Shown here: one piece after another, positions 31,947 to 41,940 of the stretch | Numbering within the stretch: position 1 is the first letter of the stretch | Layout: each line of letters begins with the position of its first letter | Source: Lentibacillus saliphilus | GTDB lineage: Bacteria; Bacillota; Bacilli; Bacillales; Amphibacillaceae | Length of the DNA stretch: 64,000 bases | Reading direction: 5' to 3' | NCBI RefSeq assembly: GCF_019093865.1 | Contig: NZ_JABJXD010000001.1 | Span: forward strand, 248,001 to 312,000 | Position numbers and translations under genes: made by a program | Notes under the pieces: model-generated | What the model was told of the DNA's origin: nothing | The model's input: only the letters and a program-made list of their open reading frames with translations | Databases searched by the model: none

Positions 31947-33222
31947 GATGTATCCCCTCATATACAATTTCTCCTCCAACCATCGTCCACAACGTCCGGC
32001 CAAATACCGCCCATTTCTGGAATGGGGTGTTCTTTGCAAGAGATGCAAATTCGTCTCTATCGATGTCATATGTATCGTCAAGATCAATTAACACCAGGTC
32101 AGCAACACTATTTTTTTCAATTTTACCGTACGGCAATTGAAACACGTGTGCAGGCTTAATCGTCATGGCATCCACTAACTCTCTTAATGTTAATAAGTTC
32201 CTTTTCACAAGATGCGTATACAGCAATGGAAATGCTGTTTCTAAACCAACGATTCCAAATGGCGCTTTTATAAATCCACGTTCTTTTTCATTTGCAGCGT
32301 GTGGCGCATGGTCAGTTGCAATAAAGTCAATTGTGCCATCACGAAGTCCTTCAAGGAGTGCGGCTTGATCAGCTTGACTTCTTAATGGCGGATTCATTTT
32401 AAAATTGGGATCATCCGTTTGAATGTCTGTTTCATTAAGCAATAGATGATGTGGCGTGACTTCAGCTGTTACATGGATTCCAGCTTTTTTAGCGTCACGA
32501 ATCACTCTAACCGATTCTTTAGAACTTACATGGCACACATGATAGTGACAGCCTGTTTTTTCAGCTAAAAGAACATCTCGTGCAATTTGTACAGCTTCAC
32601 TTAAAGCTGGTAAGCCTGGCAGCTGGAGTCGTTGGGCTACTTCCCCATCATGGACAACTCCGCCATAAACAATCGAGTTGTCCTCACAGTGGGCAACGAT
32701 TGGCATGTCGAGTGCAGCTGCATTTTTCATCGCTTGTAGCATCATATCAGAAGTCTGAATGCCAACACCGTCATCTGTAAAGGCGAATGCGCCCTGCTCT
32801 TTTAATGCCGTCATATCTGTTAGTTGTTCACCTTTAAGATCTTTCGTTATGGCGCAATATGGAAATACACGTACAATTGCATTTTGATCAATAGACGCTT
32901 GTAAGTTTTTAACGTGTTCAACATGGTCTGGTACAGGCTGAGTATTCGGCATGGCACATATTGTCGTAAAGCCACCTCTAGCAGCAGCTCGAGTTCCGGT
33001 TTCAATCGTCTCCTTATGCTCACCACCTGGTTCTCTCAAATGGACATGGACATCTATCAGGCCTGGTAATAATAATTTCCCATGACAATCTATCGTTTGA
33101 TCAACTGAGGCAGTTTTCTGCGTGCTTATATCTATAATTTCACCGTCTTTAATCCATAAATCAGACTGCACCAAGTCGTTGTCCGCCGATAAAATGCTGG
33201 CGTTTTTCAATCGTATTGTCAT
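31927..33222 (-). CDS. pyrC: Dihydroorotase
   Basis: Cyclises carbamoyl-aspartate to dihydroorotate. The 431-residue amidohydrolase has the zinc motif DVHVHLREPG, the downstream histidines (HCEDN, HVCHVSS) and the catalytic aspartate in TDHAPH. The ATG at 33222 follows GGGGAATG. It overlaps the end of pyrB by 62 bases and the start of pyrK by 20 bases. Confidence 0.96.
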
Positions 33223-34102
33223 AGATCATTCCCCATTCCTGTAATAGTTTTATCATAATGGCCATTCTGATTGGCACCCCGTTAGACATTTGCTGAAAAA
33301 TTCTTGATCGTCGACATTCAATTAAGTCTGAGTCGATCTCCACACCTCGATTAACAGGTGCTGGATGCATAATAATTGCATGAGGCTTCATCTTTTGTTC
33401 ACGGCTCTTTGTTAAACCATATTGCTCTAGGTACTGATTTGTATGACTTAACTCATGATGTCGTTCATGCTGGATACGCAACAGCATCACGACGTCACAA
33501 TTTTCTACCGCTTCATCGATCGGAATATAAGGAAAATCTAAAGTGTCGTCAGCTAACCCTGGAGGCGCACATAAATATACATGAGCACCTAGCTTATCAA
33601 GCACTTTTGCATTACTTCGTGCGACACGACTATGTTTAATGTCACCAATGATCGCGACATCTAAATTATCGAAGCGACCAAATTCTTGGTAAATCGTATC
33701 CAGATCGAGCATCGACTGTGTTGGGTGCTCGGATTTCCCAGCACCCCCATTAATAATCGGAATTGACATATTATGAGTAAATGCATTGAACCATGCACTA
33801 TCAGGATGGCGAACAACAAGAAGATTGGTTCCGATTGCTTCAAAAGTTTTCATTGTGTCATAAAGTGATTCACCTTTTTGTGCGCTTGAATGGCCTTCAT
33901 TAAAATCGAGCACGTCCATTCCTAATTTTTTCTGAGCAACGACAAAGCTCATTTTTGTCCGTGTACTTGGCTCGAAAAATAAATTCGCAGCAAATACTCG
34001 TTGGTTTATATGGCATGTTGTTTGTCTCAAATCATGCGATTTCTCCAAAATTGACTGAATATCTACCATTGACAATTGTTCCACAGACATAAAATGCTTC
34101 AT
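33161..34102 (-). CDS. pyrB: Aspartate carbamoyltransferase
   Basis: Condenses carbamoyl phosphate with aspartate, the committed step. The 313-residue protein has the carbamoyl-phosphate motif FEPSTRT, GDIKHSRVARSN and HPAPVNRG. It begins 2 bases after the pyrP stop, leaving no room for the third PyrR attenuator known from B. subtilis. The last 62 bases are shared with pyrC, so the final ~20 residues are encoded in overlap. Confidence 0.96.
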   Translation of the reverse strand: MKHFMSVEQLSMVDIQSILEKSHDLRQTTCHINQRVFAANLFFEPSTRTKMSFVVAQKKLGMDVLDFNEGHSSAQKGESLYDTMKTFEAIGTNLLVVRHPDSAWFNAFTHNMSIPIINGGAGKSEHPTQSMLDLDTIYQEFGRFDNLDVAIIGDIKHSRVARSNAKVLDKLGAHVYLCAPPGLADDTLDFPYIPIDEAVENCDVVMLLRIQHERHHELSHTNQYLEQYGLTKSREQKMKPHAIIMHPAPVNRGVEIDSDLIECRRSRIFQQMSNGVPIRMAIMIKLLQEWGMIYDNTIEKRQHFIGGQRLGAV

Positions 34103-34104
34103 TG

Positions 34105-35505
34105 TTATTCACGCTCCCCCATTGGATTGTTCTCACAATCCGAATCACTTTGACCAAACATCAAGCCATTACCATAACCACTTTCCTTACCAGGCAGCAG
34201 CAGATTCAACATAACACCAATGATGGCAGCTAAAGCCATACCTTCAACCATGATGCTCGTATCTTGAATTTTAATGTTAATAAAGGCACCTCCAATTCCG
34301 ATGATGAGGATAACAGATGCAATAATCAGGTTCCGGTTATCGTTTAAATCCACTTGGTTGTCAACGAGCATCCGTAATCCGTTTGATGCGATAATACCAA
34401 ATAACAGGATAGATACACCGCCCATTACAGCAGTTGGAATAGAGCTAATGAGCTCCGTAAAAATACCGACGAATCCAAACATAATTGCGATAACAGCTGC
34501 GCCTCCAACAACAAATACACTAAACACTCTCGTAATGGATAGAACACCAATATTTTCACCATACGTTGTATTCGGTGGTCCTCCTAGCATAGATGCAACG
34601 ATCGTTGCAACCCCGTCTCCTAGAATGGAACGGTGTAGACCTGGTTTCTCTAGGAAGTTGCGACCGGCAATTTTAGATAAAACCATCTGATCACCAATAT
34701 GTTCGGCAATCGTCACAAGTGCAACAGGCACCATTAAAATGACAATGCCTGTATTAAAAACATCGAATGGTGAGTAATCAACAAACGGAATAATGAAGTC
34801 TGGCATTTGGAACAATGCTCCAAAAAAGCTCCCGACTGAGTCTGCTGATGTGAGATTATGCCATTGTGCAACGATTCCTGATGTGTCCACAATTCCTCGC
34901 ATGAGACCATACACATAACCACCAATGATGCCAATTAAAATTGGGATGAGTCCAAAAAAACCTTTAAAGAAGATCGTTGCAATAACCGCAATTGCCAACG
35001 TCACAAGCGCAACACTAAAATGTGTACTGCTATATACGTGTTCATCTAAGCCTGGAATGTACATCGCCATGTCAACAGCTGTCGTTGCGAGCCCAAGACC
35101 GATGACCATGATAACAGGTCCTACTACAATCGGAGGTAATACGCGCATTAACCATTTGAGCCCTAGGAAGCGAATGAATAACGCAACAAAACCATATACA
35201 AGACCAGCTAGAAAGCTTCCAACCATGACACCTCCTGGTCCAGTTGCGAGCATTGCACTTTGAATCGGTGCAATAAATGCAAAGCTAGAACCGAGGTATG
35301 CTGGAATTCTCCCTTTTGTAATGAGAAGATAAGCGAGTGTCCCAGTTCCACTTGATACGAGCGCAACTGCTGGTGATAAGCCCGTCAAATAAGGAACGAG
35401 TATTGTCGAGCCAAACATAGCAAACAAATGTTGAATGCTAAGCAAAATCCATTGTCTAATATTTGGGATGTCACGGACATCCATAACCATCTGTGTTTGT
35501 TTCAT
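34105..35505 (-). CDS. pyrP: Uracil permease
   Basis: Nucleobase/cation symporter of the UraA family that imports uracil for salvage. The 466-residue protein has about 12-14 hydrophobic segments and the family motifs PNTTYGEN and AEHIGDQ. It is preceded by a PyrR attenuator, so its transcription should fall when UMP is high, and is followed directly by pyrB. Confidence 0.94.
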   Translation of the reverse strand: MKQTQMVMDVRDIPNIRQWILLSIQHLFAMFGSTILVPYLTGLSPAVALVSSGTGTLAYLLITKGRIPAYLGSSFAFIAPIQSAMLATGPGGVMVGSFLAGLVYGFVALFIRFLGLKWLMRVLPPIVVGPVIMVIGLGLATTAVDMAMYIPGLDEHVYSSTHFSVALVTLAIAVIATIFFKGFFGLIPILIGIIGGYVYGLMRGIVDTSGIVAQWHNLTSADSVGSFFGALFQMPDFIIPFVDYSPFDVFNTGIVILMVPVALVTIAEHIGDQMVLSKIAGRNFLEKPGLHRSILGDGVATIVASMLGGPPNTTYGENIGVLSITRVFSVFVVGGAAVIAIMFGFVGIFTELISSIPTAVMGGVSILLFGIIASNGLRMLVDNQVDLNDNRNLIIASVILIIGIGGAFINIKIQDTSIMVEGMALAAIIGVMLNLLLPGKESGYGNGLMFGQSDSDCENNPMGERE

Positions 35506-35543
35506 ATCGATTTCCCCTTAGTCAATTAGTGTTTGCCGCCAAA

Positions 35544-35654
35544 CAAAAAACCTCTTTGCAAAAAGTCGCAAAGAGGTAGACGCAACAGGCATAGATCATG
35601 CTTGTGCGCTTGCTCGAACGACTTTTTAAACCTCTCTGGATTTAATTAAAAGTC
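35544..35654 (-). promoter_or_regulatory. PyrR-dependent attenuator between pyrR and pyrP
   Basis: On minus, the PyrR-binding sequence AATCCAGAGAGGTTT (35629-35643) sits in a hairpin closed by GACTTTT/AAAAGTC (35620-35654). Downstream is an intrinsic terminator, CCTCTTTGC/GCAAAGAGG followed by six T (35545-35576). The purine-rich binding loop matches the PyrR consensus. UMP-bound PyrR should stabilise the first hairpin and permit termination before pyrP. Confidence 0.88.
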
Positions 35655-35665
35655 TTTATGATATT

Positions 35666-36223
<558 letters not shown>

Positions 36224-36246
36224 TTAAAGTCGCACATTCGTAGAAC

Positions 36247-36346
36247 ATAAAAACCCTTTTCGCCATAAAGGCATAAAAGGGTTGGGATTATATCATCGTC
36301 ATGACATCCGTTCCTTATGAGCCTCTCTGGACTTAATTAAAGGAGC
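36247..36346 (-). promoter_or_regulatory. PyrR-dependent attenuator in the pyrR leader
   Basis: On minus, the binding sequence AAGTCCAGAGAGGCT (36320-36334) lies in a hairpin closed by GCTCCTT/AAGGAAC (to 36346). It is followed by a terminator, AACCCTTTT/AAAAGGGTT (36252-36283) with a run of T. Same layout as the pyrR-pyrP attenuator. Confidence 0.88.
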
Positions 36347-36363
36347 TTTATTTGATTGCACTT

Positions 36364-36392
36364 ATTATGCCAAACGTCGTCACATATGTCAA
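36364..36392 (-). promoter_or_regulatory. Sigma-A promoter of the pyr operon
   Basis: Minus-strand TTGACA (36387-36392), 17-base spacer, CATAAT (36364-36369). It overlaps the rluD stop and starts RNA just before the first PyrR-binding loop. This is the best promoter match in the window. Confidence 0.82.
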
Positions 36393-37303
36393 TACATATT
36401 CGGCAGTTTCTCCAGTAATTCTTTAAAGTATTCGGGAACATCAGCTTCAAACTGTAGCCACTCCCCTGTTTTAGGGTGTGTAAAGCCAATAATCTTAGCG
36501 TGAAGTGCTTGTCCACCAATTTGCAATGTTTTACGTGGACCATATTTTGGATCACCCGCAACAGGGTGCCCGATATATTTCATATGAACTCTAATTTGAT
36601 GTGTTCGACCTGTTTCAAGCCGGGCTTCAATATGTGTAAACGTATTAAAACGTTCCAGCACATGAAAATGCGTTATTGCATGTTTACCATCATCTACAAC
36701 GGCCATATTTTGTCGGTTCTTCGGATCACGGGCAATTGGGGCATCAATTAAGCCTGTTTCATGATCGATGATACCATGTACAATCGCTTCATAACGTCTA
36801 TTGACTGTTTTGTCTGCTAACTGCTGAGCCAAGCCCATATGAGTTTCATCATTTTTAGCAACAAGGAGCAAGCCACTCGTATCTTTATCAATTCGATGAA
36901 CGATGCCTTGGCGATGCTCACCATTTATTGTGGACAGCTTTGATGTATGGTGAAGAAGCGCATGGAGCAAAGTCCCACTCATATGTCCTGCAGAAGGATG
37001 TACAACCATACCACGCGGCTTATTGACAACAAGTAAGTCATCATCCTCATATACGATGTTTAACGGTATTGGTTCTGGTTCAATGATCAAAACATCTTCT
37101 TTCGGTTCAGTCCATTTTATGACATCACCGATTTTACACTTATAATTTACCTTGACACTGTTTTCATTAACAGTTACATGCCCATCTTGAATCCAGGATT
37201 GTATTTGTGATCGTGAAAGTTCAGGCAGAATGTTGACAAGAAGCTTATCAATTCGTATATGTACGTCAGCCTCTGTCACGATATGTTCATAGGAAGAAGT
37301 CAA
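36389..37303 (-). CDS. rluD: 23S rRNA pseudouridine synthase, RluD/RluA family
   Basis: Isomerises uridines in RNA, probably in helix 69 of 23S rRNA. The 304-residue protein has an N-terminal S4 RNA-binding domain (about 15-75) and the catalytic motif [15 protein letters not shown], whose Asp is the nucleophile. In B. subtilis the locus is ylyB. The start is TTG at 37303, overlapping the lspA stop by 4 bases. The exact target uridines are inferred from the family. Confidence 0.9.
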   Translation of the reverse strand: MTSSYEHIVTEADVHIRIDKLLVNILPELSRSQIQSWIQDGHVTVNENSVKVNYKCKIGDVIKWTEPKEDVLIIEPEPIPLNIVYEDDDLLVVNKPRGMVVHPSAGHMSGTLLHALLHHTSKLSTINGEHRQGIVHRIDKDTSGLLLVAKNDETHMGLAQQLADKTVNRRYEAIVHGIIDHETGLIDAPIARDPKNRQNMAVVDDGKHAITHFHVLERFNTFTHIEARLETGRTHQIRVHMKYIGHPVAGDPKYGPRKTLQIGGQALHAKIIGFTHPKTGEWLQFEADVPEYFKELLEKLPNMY

Positions 37304-37770
37304 TTTTGTGTCTTTCCTTTCTTCTTTTCGTCAATAAATGTAGCAATAATTACGAGAATAACCCCAACAACTAAAGAGGAATCTGCCACATTAAAAATAG
37401 GATAATCATAGTTAAAAATAATAAAATCTAAAAAGTCTACAACCTCTTTACGAAAGAGACGATCAATAAAATTCCCTATCGCACCACCAAGAATTAAACT
37501 CAGTGCGACGGATAACAGCTTACTGTCACGACCATATTTTTGCATATAATATACAATGGCAACGATAACGATCGCCGTTATAATATAAAAGAACCACATT
37601 TGTCCTTCTAGTATACCCCAAGCTGCACCTTTATTTCGATGTGATGTAATAAAAAAGAATTGATCAATGACAGTAATCTGTTCATACAGTTCCATCTCTT
37701 TAACGATAATCCATTTCGTCAATTGGTCAAAACCAACCATAATGATTGCTAATAGATAATACCAATACAT
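37300..37770 (-). CDS. lspA: Lipoprotein signal peptidase (signal peptidase II)
   Basis: Membrane aspartyl protease that removes signal peptides from lipoproteins after lipid attachment. The 156-residue protein has four hydrophobic helices and the two catalytic aspartates in GNFIDR and FNVADSS, plus the motif NKGAAWG. It starts at ATG 37770 behind GGAGGAC. A promoter and a short leader hairpin lie upstream; ileS and ylyA, which precede it in B. subtilis, are absent. Confidence 0.95.
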   Translation of the reverse strand: MYWYYLLAIIMVGFDQLTKWIIVKEMELYEQITVIDQFFFITSHRNKGAAWGILEGQMWFFYIITAIVIVAIVYYMQKYGRDSKLLSVALSLILGGAIGNFIDRLFRKEVVDFLDFIIFNYDYPIFNVADSSLVVGVILVIIATFIDEKKKGKTQN

Positions 37771-37826
37771 GTTTTGTCCTCCGTTAGCATCTTTGCCCAG
37801 TTTTATTCGAATGGGCCTTTATCCAT

Positions 37827-37853
37827 ATTATACTTTTATCAGTTGTTTTTCAA
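37827..37853 (-). promoter_or_regulatory. Likely sigma-A promoter of lspA
   Basis: Minus-strand perfect TATAAT at 37827-37832 with TTGAAA 15 bases upstream. The spacing is two bases shorter than ideal. Confidence 0.5.
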
Positions 37854-37934
37854 TGCTCAATTCGCTTACACACACGATTTTGACTTACAACACAAATTGA
37901 TTACCAACCCTATCGGACCATTACATGATGAACA

Positions 37935-37973
37935 AAAAAACCTCTCACCCTTGATGGGAATGAGAGGTTTTTT
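37935..37973. terminator. Bidirectional terminator after divIVA
   Basis: AAAAAACCTCTCA pairs with TGAGAGGTTTTTT, a 13-bp stem including A/T runs on both sides, with a 13-base loop. It lies about 110 bases after the divIVA stop and keeps transcription out of the lspA-rluD unit. Confidence 0.85.
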
Positions 37974-38080
37974 ACATGTTAGATCTACTACAACGCATTA
38001 GAACAATTGTTTTTCTAAAATACAACGACTTTATCCTTCACCAGAATGCTTAGGAATCCAACAAGGCATATATGTATATT

Positions 38081-38599
38081 TTAATATGCAGGTGATTCAG
38101 TATCTTCCTCTGACGTCTCGTGATCTTCACCCATTACTTCCCCAAATAAATGATCCCAGTCATTTGTATCGATCATATCTAGTTGTGCTTCTACAAGCAT
38201 CTTAAGACGTGTCCTGAACACCTTTGCTTGTTTTTTGAGTTCTTCTACTTCTATTTCAATTCGACGAGATTTATTTAATGATTCGTTTATAATTCGATCT
38301 GCGTTCTTTTCAGCTTCTTTAATGATGAGCTTGGATTCTTTTTGAGCATTGCCTCTAAGTTCTTCAGCCGTTTCTTGGGCAATTAATATTGATTTGTTAA
38401 GCGTTTCCTCAATGTTCGTAAAATGACCAAGCTTTTCTTTCATTTGATCCACTCGTTCTTGAAGCTCTTTCTTTTCTCTAATAACGATTTCGTAGTCTTT
38501 TATGATTTGATCGAGAAACTCATTAACCTCATCCTCATCATACCCTCTAAACCCTCTTGCAAACTCTTTATTATGAATATCCAACGGTGATAGTGGCAT
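38081..38599 (-). CDS. divIVA: Cell division and polar growth protein DivIVA
   Basis: Coiled-coil protein that gathers at curved membranes at poles and septa, placing MinJ/MinD and, in sporulation, anchoring chromosome origins. The 172-residue protein has the membrane-binding N-terminus (PLSPLDIHNKEFARGFRGYDEDEVNEF) and two coiled-coil segments (about 27-60 and 75-145). An acidic tail ends the protein. AGGAGGG precedes the ATG. Confidence 0.95.
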   Translation of the reverse strand: MPLSPLDIHNKEFARGFRGYDEDEVNEFLDQIIKDYEIVIREKKELQERVDQMKEKLGHFTNIEETLNKSILIAQETAEELRGNAQKESKLIIKEAEKNADRIINESLNKSRRIEIEVEELKKQAKVFRTRLKMLVEAQLDMIDTNDWDHLFGEVMGEDHETSEEDTESPAY

Positions 38600-38698
38600 T
38601 CAGAACCCTCCTCGTACAAATTTTCAAACATACAATTATATTATAACGTACATTCGACTAAAATCATTATGTTTCTGGGAAAAACATCTTGTTTCATA

Positions 38699-39478
38699 TC
38701 ATGACTGTAATAGTGCTGTGTTTATTTTCCATTTTTCTTTTTTGGTTTGGCCATTAACAGTCATTAGTTTACTTCGACCTTTTCCACGCACGGAAATCAT
38801 ATCTCCCTCCTGCAATAAAAAGGCTACATGATCGACCTGTTTAAAATTAACTTTCACGAGACCACTTTTAATATAATCGGCTGATTTAGATCGTGATAAA
38901 TTGTAGATTTCCTTTAAAACGACATCAAGCCGTAGAGAAGAGACAACATGATGATGCTCAATCCAATCCTGCTGTTTTTGTAAAACATCTGCAAATGGCT
39001 TTTCGTGAAGTTGAATTTTAGCATGCTTGACTTTCGTGAGCTGCGCTGTGACAAAAGGACTAATATCAGCTGTTACGACCATTTGAAACTGACCATCGCC
39101 AACGATAATGTCACCAAGTTTATGTCGTTTGAGTCCAAGTGATAAAAAAGCGCCCAAGACATCACGATGTGAGAGGGACACGAATTGTTCAGGAAAAGAG
39201 GCTTGTAATAAAACAACCTCAAAATCCTCATTCGATATCGTTTCATAAAATGGTGCAATAATGGCCCGCTTTTGTTCAGCATAACGATGGCCACCATAAA
39301 GCTCCAACTGAAGATCATCATAGTCTGTCCCAACAAGCGTCTTAATGATATCCTGCTCTCTTGGATCAAGAAAGTCCGTTAGCTTAAGTTGAAATTGCTT
39401 TTCCACCTTCGTACGCCATGACATAACCTGATCGATAAAAGGATGCTCATCCTTTCGAAAATGCTGGTACATATCCAT
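38699..39478 (-). CDS. ylmH: S4-domain RNA-binding protein YlmH
   Basis: A 259-residue protein with an S4 RNA-binding domain at the C-terminus (about 180-240, LDVVLKEIYNLSRSKSADYIKSGLVKVN-type pattern). In B. subtilis YlmH is linked to ribosome rescue or quality control on the 50S subunit. The start at 39478 lies very near AAGG; the ATG six bases later (39472) has better spacing and may be used. It lies 2 bases after ylmG. Confidence 0.9.
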   Translation of the reverse strand: MDMYQHFRKDEHPFIDQVMSWRTKVEKQFQLKLTDFLDPREQDIIKTLVGTDYDDLQLELYGGHRYAEQKRAIIAPFYETISNEDFEVVLLQASFPEQFVSLSHRDVLGAFLSLGLKRHKLGDIIVGDGQFQMVVTADISPFVTAQLTKVKHAKIQLHEKPFADVLQKQQDWIEHHHVVSSLRLDVVLKEIYNLSRSKSADYIKSGLVKVNFKQVDHVAFLLQEGDMISVRGKGRSKLMTVNGQTKKEKWKINTALLQS

Positions 39479-39480
39479 CC

Positions 39481-39762
39481 TTACATCACAACAACAAACA
39501 TGTAAGATAAATTATGGAGTCCTTGTCTCGCTAAAACTAAAACAAAAATCGCCACGATTGGTGAAAGGTCAATCATACCGAGCGGTGGGATGAACTTTCT
39601 AAAAATTTCCATGTAAGGCTCAACAATTTTCGCAAAGAAAACACCAATTGATGTTTCGCGAGAACCTGGAATCCACGACATAAACACATAAATGATAATG
39701 GCAAAGCTATAAAGCCCCATTGCCGTGTCCAATAAACTAAAAATCGTATCTAATAAAAACAT
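39481..39762 (-). CDS. ylmG: YggT family membrane protein YlmG
   Basis: A 93-residue protein with two hydrophobic segments (about 6-28 and 65-88) separated by the family motif SWIPGSRETSIGVFFAKIVEPYM-like stretch. The YggT family is linked to division and osmotic tolerance in several bacteria, but its exact role is unknown. It begins directly after the sepF stop, and in Firmicutes the sepF-ylmG pair is conserved. Confidence 0.9.
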   Translation of the reverse strand: MFLLDTIFSLLDTAMGLYSFAIIIYVFMSWIPGSRETSIGVFFAKIVEPYMEIFRKFIPPLGMIDLSPIVAIFVLVLARQGLHNLSYMFVVVM

Positions 39763-40194
39763 TTATGACCATCCTTTTATATTATCGTCATTATTCTGGA
39801 AAGATTGAGAGATTGTGCCAGAAACATTAATATTATTTGGTGTACAAAGAAATGTTTCTGTACCGAGCTTTTGAATAACGCCATTAACTGCATAAACTGT
39901 CCCACTCAAAAAATCGACAATACGCTTCGCCTCATCGTGATTAACGCGTTGAAGGTTTACCACAACAGCGCGTCTATTAACAACGTGATCTGCGATTTCC
40001 TGAACCTCACTATATGTCCGAGGTTCACACAGAACAACTTTCGAAGTTGGTTGTTGCATGCTCTTTAAATTAACGACATTATCAGGTCTTCCGTCATCTT
40101 GTGAGCCATATGTATCTAATTCCTCGTCGCCTTCAACATATTCATATTCATCATCGACTGTAAACAAGCTTTTAAATTTAGTTTTTAAGCTCAT
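39763..40194 (-). CDS. sepF: Cell division protein SepF
   Basis: Membrane anchor for FtsZ that forms rings helping septum shape. The 143-residue protein has an N-terminal amphipathic helix ([11 protein letters not shown]), an acidic linker, and the DUF552 core (about 55-130) with the motif [22 protein letters not shown]. It sits in the ylm cluster after ylmE. Normal family length. Confidence 0.95.
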   Translation of the reverse strand: MSLKTKFKSLFTVDDEYEYVEGDEELDTYGSQDDGRPDNVVNLKSMQQPTSKVVLCEPRTYSEVQEIADHVVNRRAVVVNLQRVNHDEAKRIVDFLSGTVYAVNGVIQKLGTETFLCTPNNINVSGTISQSFQNNDDNIKGWS

Positions 40195-40214
40195 ATTCTT
40201 TCACCTGCTTTCTT

Positions 40215-40892
40215 TTACGAAGGGCCTAACAAACACGTACCGAGTCTAATATGCGTTGCCCCTTCTTCGATTGCAATATCATAATCATTGCTCATTCCCA
40301 TTGATAAATTATGACACGGTGCATGTGACCATTGTTTTGCTTCGATCGTTCTTTTAAGATCTGCTAAAGCTCGAAATTGACGGCGTATATCATCAGTATG
40401 ATCGGTATAAGGGGCCATTGTCATCAAGCCGATCACTTTAATATGCTCAAATGCAGACAACTTTTGTATGAATTCCTCCGTTTCACCAACGGCTAGACCG
40501 TGCTTTGATGCTTCACCACTGACATTCACTTGAACAAAACATTCGACAGGTTCTTCTGCTCGTTTATTGATCTCTTGAGCGAGCGACAGTCTGTCCAAAG
40601 AATGAATCGCTGTGACTTTGTTAACGATATCGCGCACCTTCCTTGATTGGAGAGTGCCGATGAAATGCCAGCCCACTTGTGATTGAATCGCTTCATATTT
40701 TTTCAAAAAGCCCTCAAGACGGTTTTCACCAATGTGAGAAATACCAGCATTGATTGCTTCTTCTGTTCGCTCTATTGTAGCATATTTTGTCACACCGATA
40801 ATTGTAATATCGTTGAGTTGGCGCCCGCTTCGTTCACAAGCGTGCCGCATTTTATTGTGAATTGCTTCTAAATTGTGTACTACACTTGTCAA
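40215..40892 (-). CDS. ylmE: PLP-binding protein YlmE (YggS/PLPBP family)
   Basis: Pyridoxal 5'-phosphate homeostasis protein. The 225-residue alanine-racemase-like barrel has the PLP lysine in GVTKYA and the family signature HFIGTLQSRK and LSMGMSNDYDIAI. The start is TTG at 40892, 8 bases after GGAGGA, overlapping the pgeF stop. No enzymatic activity is established for this family. Confidence 0.93.
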   Translation of the reverse strand: MTSVVHNLEAIHNKMRHACERSGRQLNDITIIGVTKYATIERTEEAINAGISHIGENRLEGFLKKYEAIQSQVGWHFIGTLQSRKVRDIVNKVTAIHSLDRLSLAQEINKRAEEPVECFVQVNVSGEASKHGLAVGETEEFIQKLSAFEHIKVIGLMTMAPYTDHTDDIRRQFRALADLKRTIEAKQWSHAPCHNLSMGMSNDYDIAIEEGATHIRLGTCLLGPS

Positions 40893-41725
40893 CCGTCTAT
40901 TCCTCCTGTATTATCATTAGCTAAAAAGCCAATATACCCTAACATTCGACCTGTTTGACCACCCGTTCTTCTATGCGAAAAGAACAAATGATCTTCCTGA
41001 AATGTACAATGTTGTATAATATCTACATTATGACGTAAAACGCCATATTTTAAAAGGATTTCCATATTTAACTGCTTCAAGTCCAGCATACCATGCCCAT
41101 CTTTCGTTTGTTTCACAGTTTTTATAATGAAATCACTCGGTATATGTTGAATCACACGGTCATCGACCTCATATACATCTTGTGAAATAGCAGGACCGAT
41201 TGTGACGCGTAAATCGTTAACATTTGAACCAGTACGTGAGAATCGTTCTACCATTTTTCCGGCAATTTCATTAACAGTTCCTTTCCAGCCAGCATGTGCT
41301 ATTCCAACACGAGACGTTTTAGGATCGAAAAAAAACAACGGGACACAATCTGCAAAAAACGCTGCGCATAAAATACCCCTTGTATCTGTCATCAATCCAT
41401 CGACACCCGTCTTAGCAGTTTCTAAAGAAAATGCACCTTTCCCTTTGTCAGAAGCATTTACGTACGCGATCTCATTTCCATGAACCTGTTCTCCAACAAC
41501 CCAGTTATCAAGTGGCATCATAATTTTATCAGCAAGTAATGAGCGATTTTTAATAACCGTTGATCGATCATCACCAACGTGAAAACCAAGATTAAACGTA
41601 TCATATGGGGCTTCTCCATAACCACCATATCTCGTCGTAAATCCCGCTCTTAATGATGGCGCAATCTGCTGCCATTGATTAAGTTCTAGGAAATGACTAC
41701 GTTGCTTTATAAAGGTGTTCATCAT
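40889..41725 (-). CDS. pgeF: Peptidoglycan editing factor PgeF (YlmD, YfiH family)
   Basis: A 278-residue member of the laccase-domain family that in E. coli removes wrongly incorporated amino acids from peptidoglycan precursors; related enzymes act on purine nucleosides. Zinc-binding residues are in AHAGWKGT, ADCVPLFF and GPAISQDVYEV. I start it at ATG 41725 behind GGGTGGTG; the adjacent ATG at 41722 is equally possible. First gene of the ylmE-sepF-ylmG-ylmH unit here. Confidence 0.9.
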   Translation of the reverse strand: MMNTFIKQRSHFLELNQWQQIAPSLRAGFTTRYGGYGEAPYDTFNLGFHVGDDRSTVIKNRSLLADKIMMPLDNWVVGEQVHGNEIAYVNASDKGKGAFSLETAKTGVDGLMTDTRGILCAAFFADCVPLFFFDPKTSRVGIAHAGWKGTVNEIAGKMVERFSRTGSNVNDLRVTIGPAISQDVYEVDDRVIQHIPSDFIIKTVKQTKDGHGMLDLKQLNMEILLKYGVLRHNVDIIQHCTFQEDHLFFSHRRTGGQTGRMLGYIGFLANDNTGGIDG

Positions 41726-41754
41726 TTCACCACCCTCACAACACATTTCTTTTT

Positions 41755-41763
41755 ATTTTACCA
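41755..41763 (-). promoter_or_regulatory. Possible extended -10 promoter of the pgeF-ylmE-sepF unit
   Basis: Minus-strand TGGTAAAAT lies 30 bases before the pgeF start. No clear -35 box. Confidence 0.4.
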
Positions 41764-41940
41764 TATTTTGAACTGTTTTCGTATGTGATTTTATGTCGTG
41801 TAATTCTGAAAACGGATTCTGTGTTGATTGATCCAAAATAAAGAACAGAACTACATAGCCAACGTTAAACCAGATACAATGGATTATGAGTGGTGATGTG
41901 TTCATGTCCTTAAACGTTTTATTCAACCTAATTTAAGAGT

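Larger units (their letters stand above)
37771..38080. other. Gene-free region between divIVA and lspA
   Basis: About 310 bases in the place where B. subtilis carries ileS and ylyA. It contains a likely lspA promoter, a leader hairpin GCCCA/TGGGC (37797-37819), and a strong bidirectional terminator. No T-box motif, no ORF with a ribosome-binding site and no ileS remnant were recognised. Confidence 0.7.

Noticed and set aside
34274-34690. 138-codon ORF on plus, antisense to pyrP
   Set aside because: No ribosome-binding site, low-complexity Pro/Ile/Thr-rich translation typical of the reverse of a membrane protein gene. Shadow.
37928-37980. T-box leader for a lost ileS
   Set aside because: Only a simple terminator hairpin is present; no specifier loop or the conserved T-box sequence was found.
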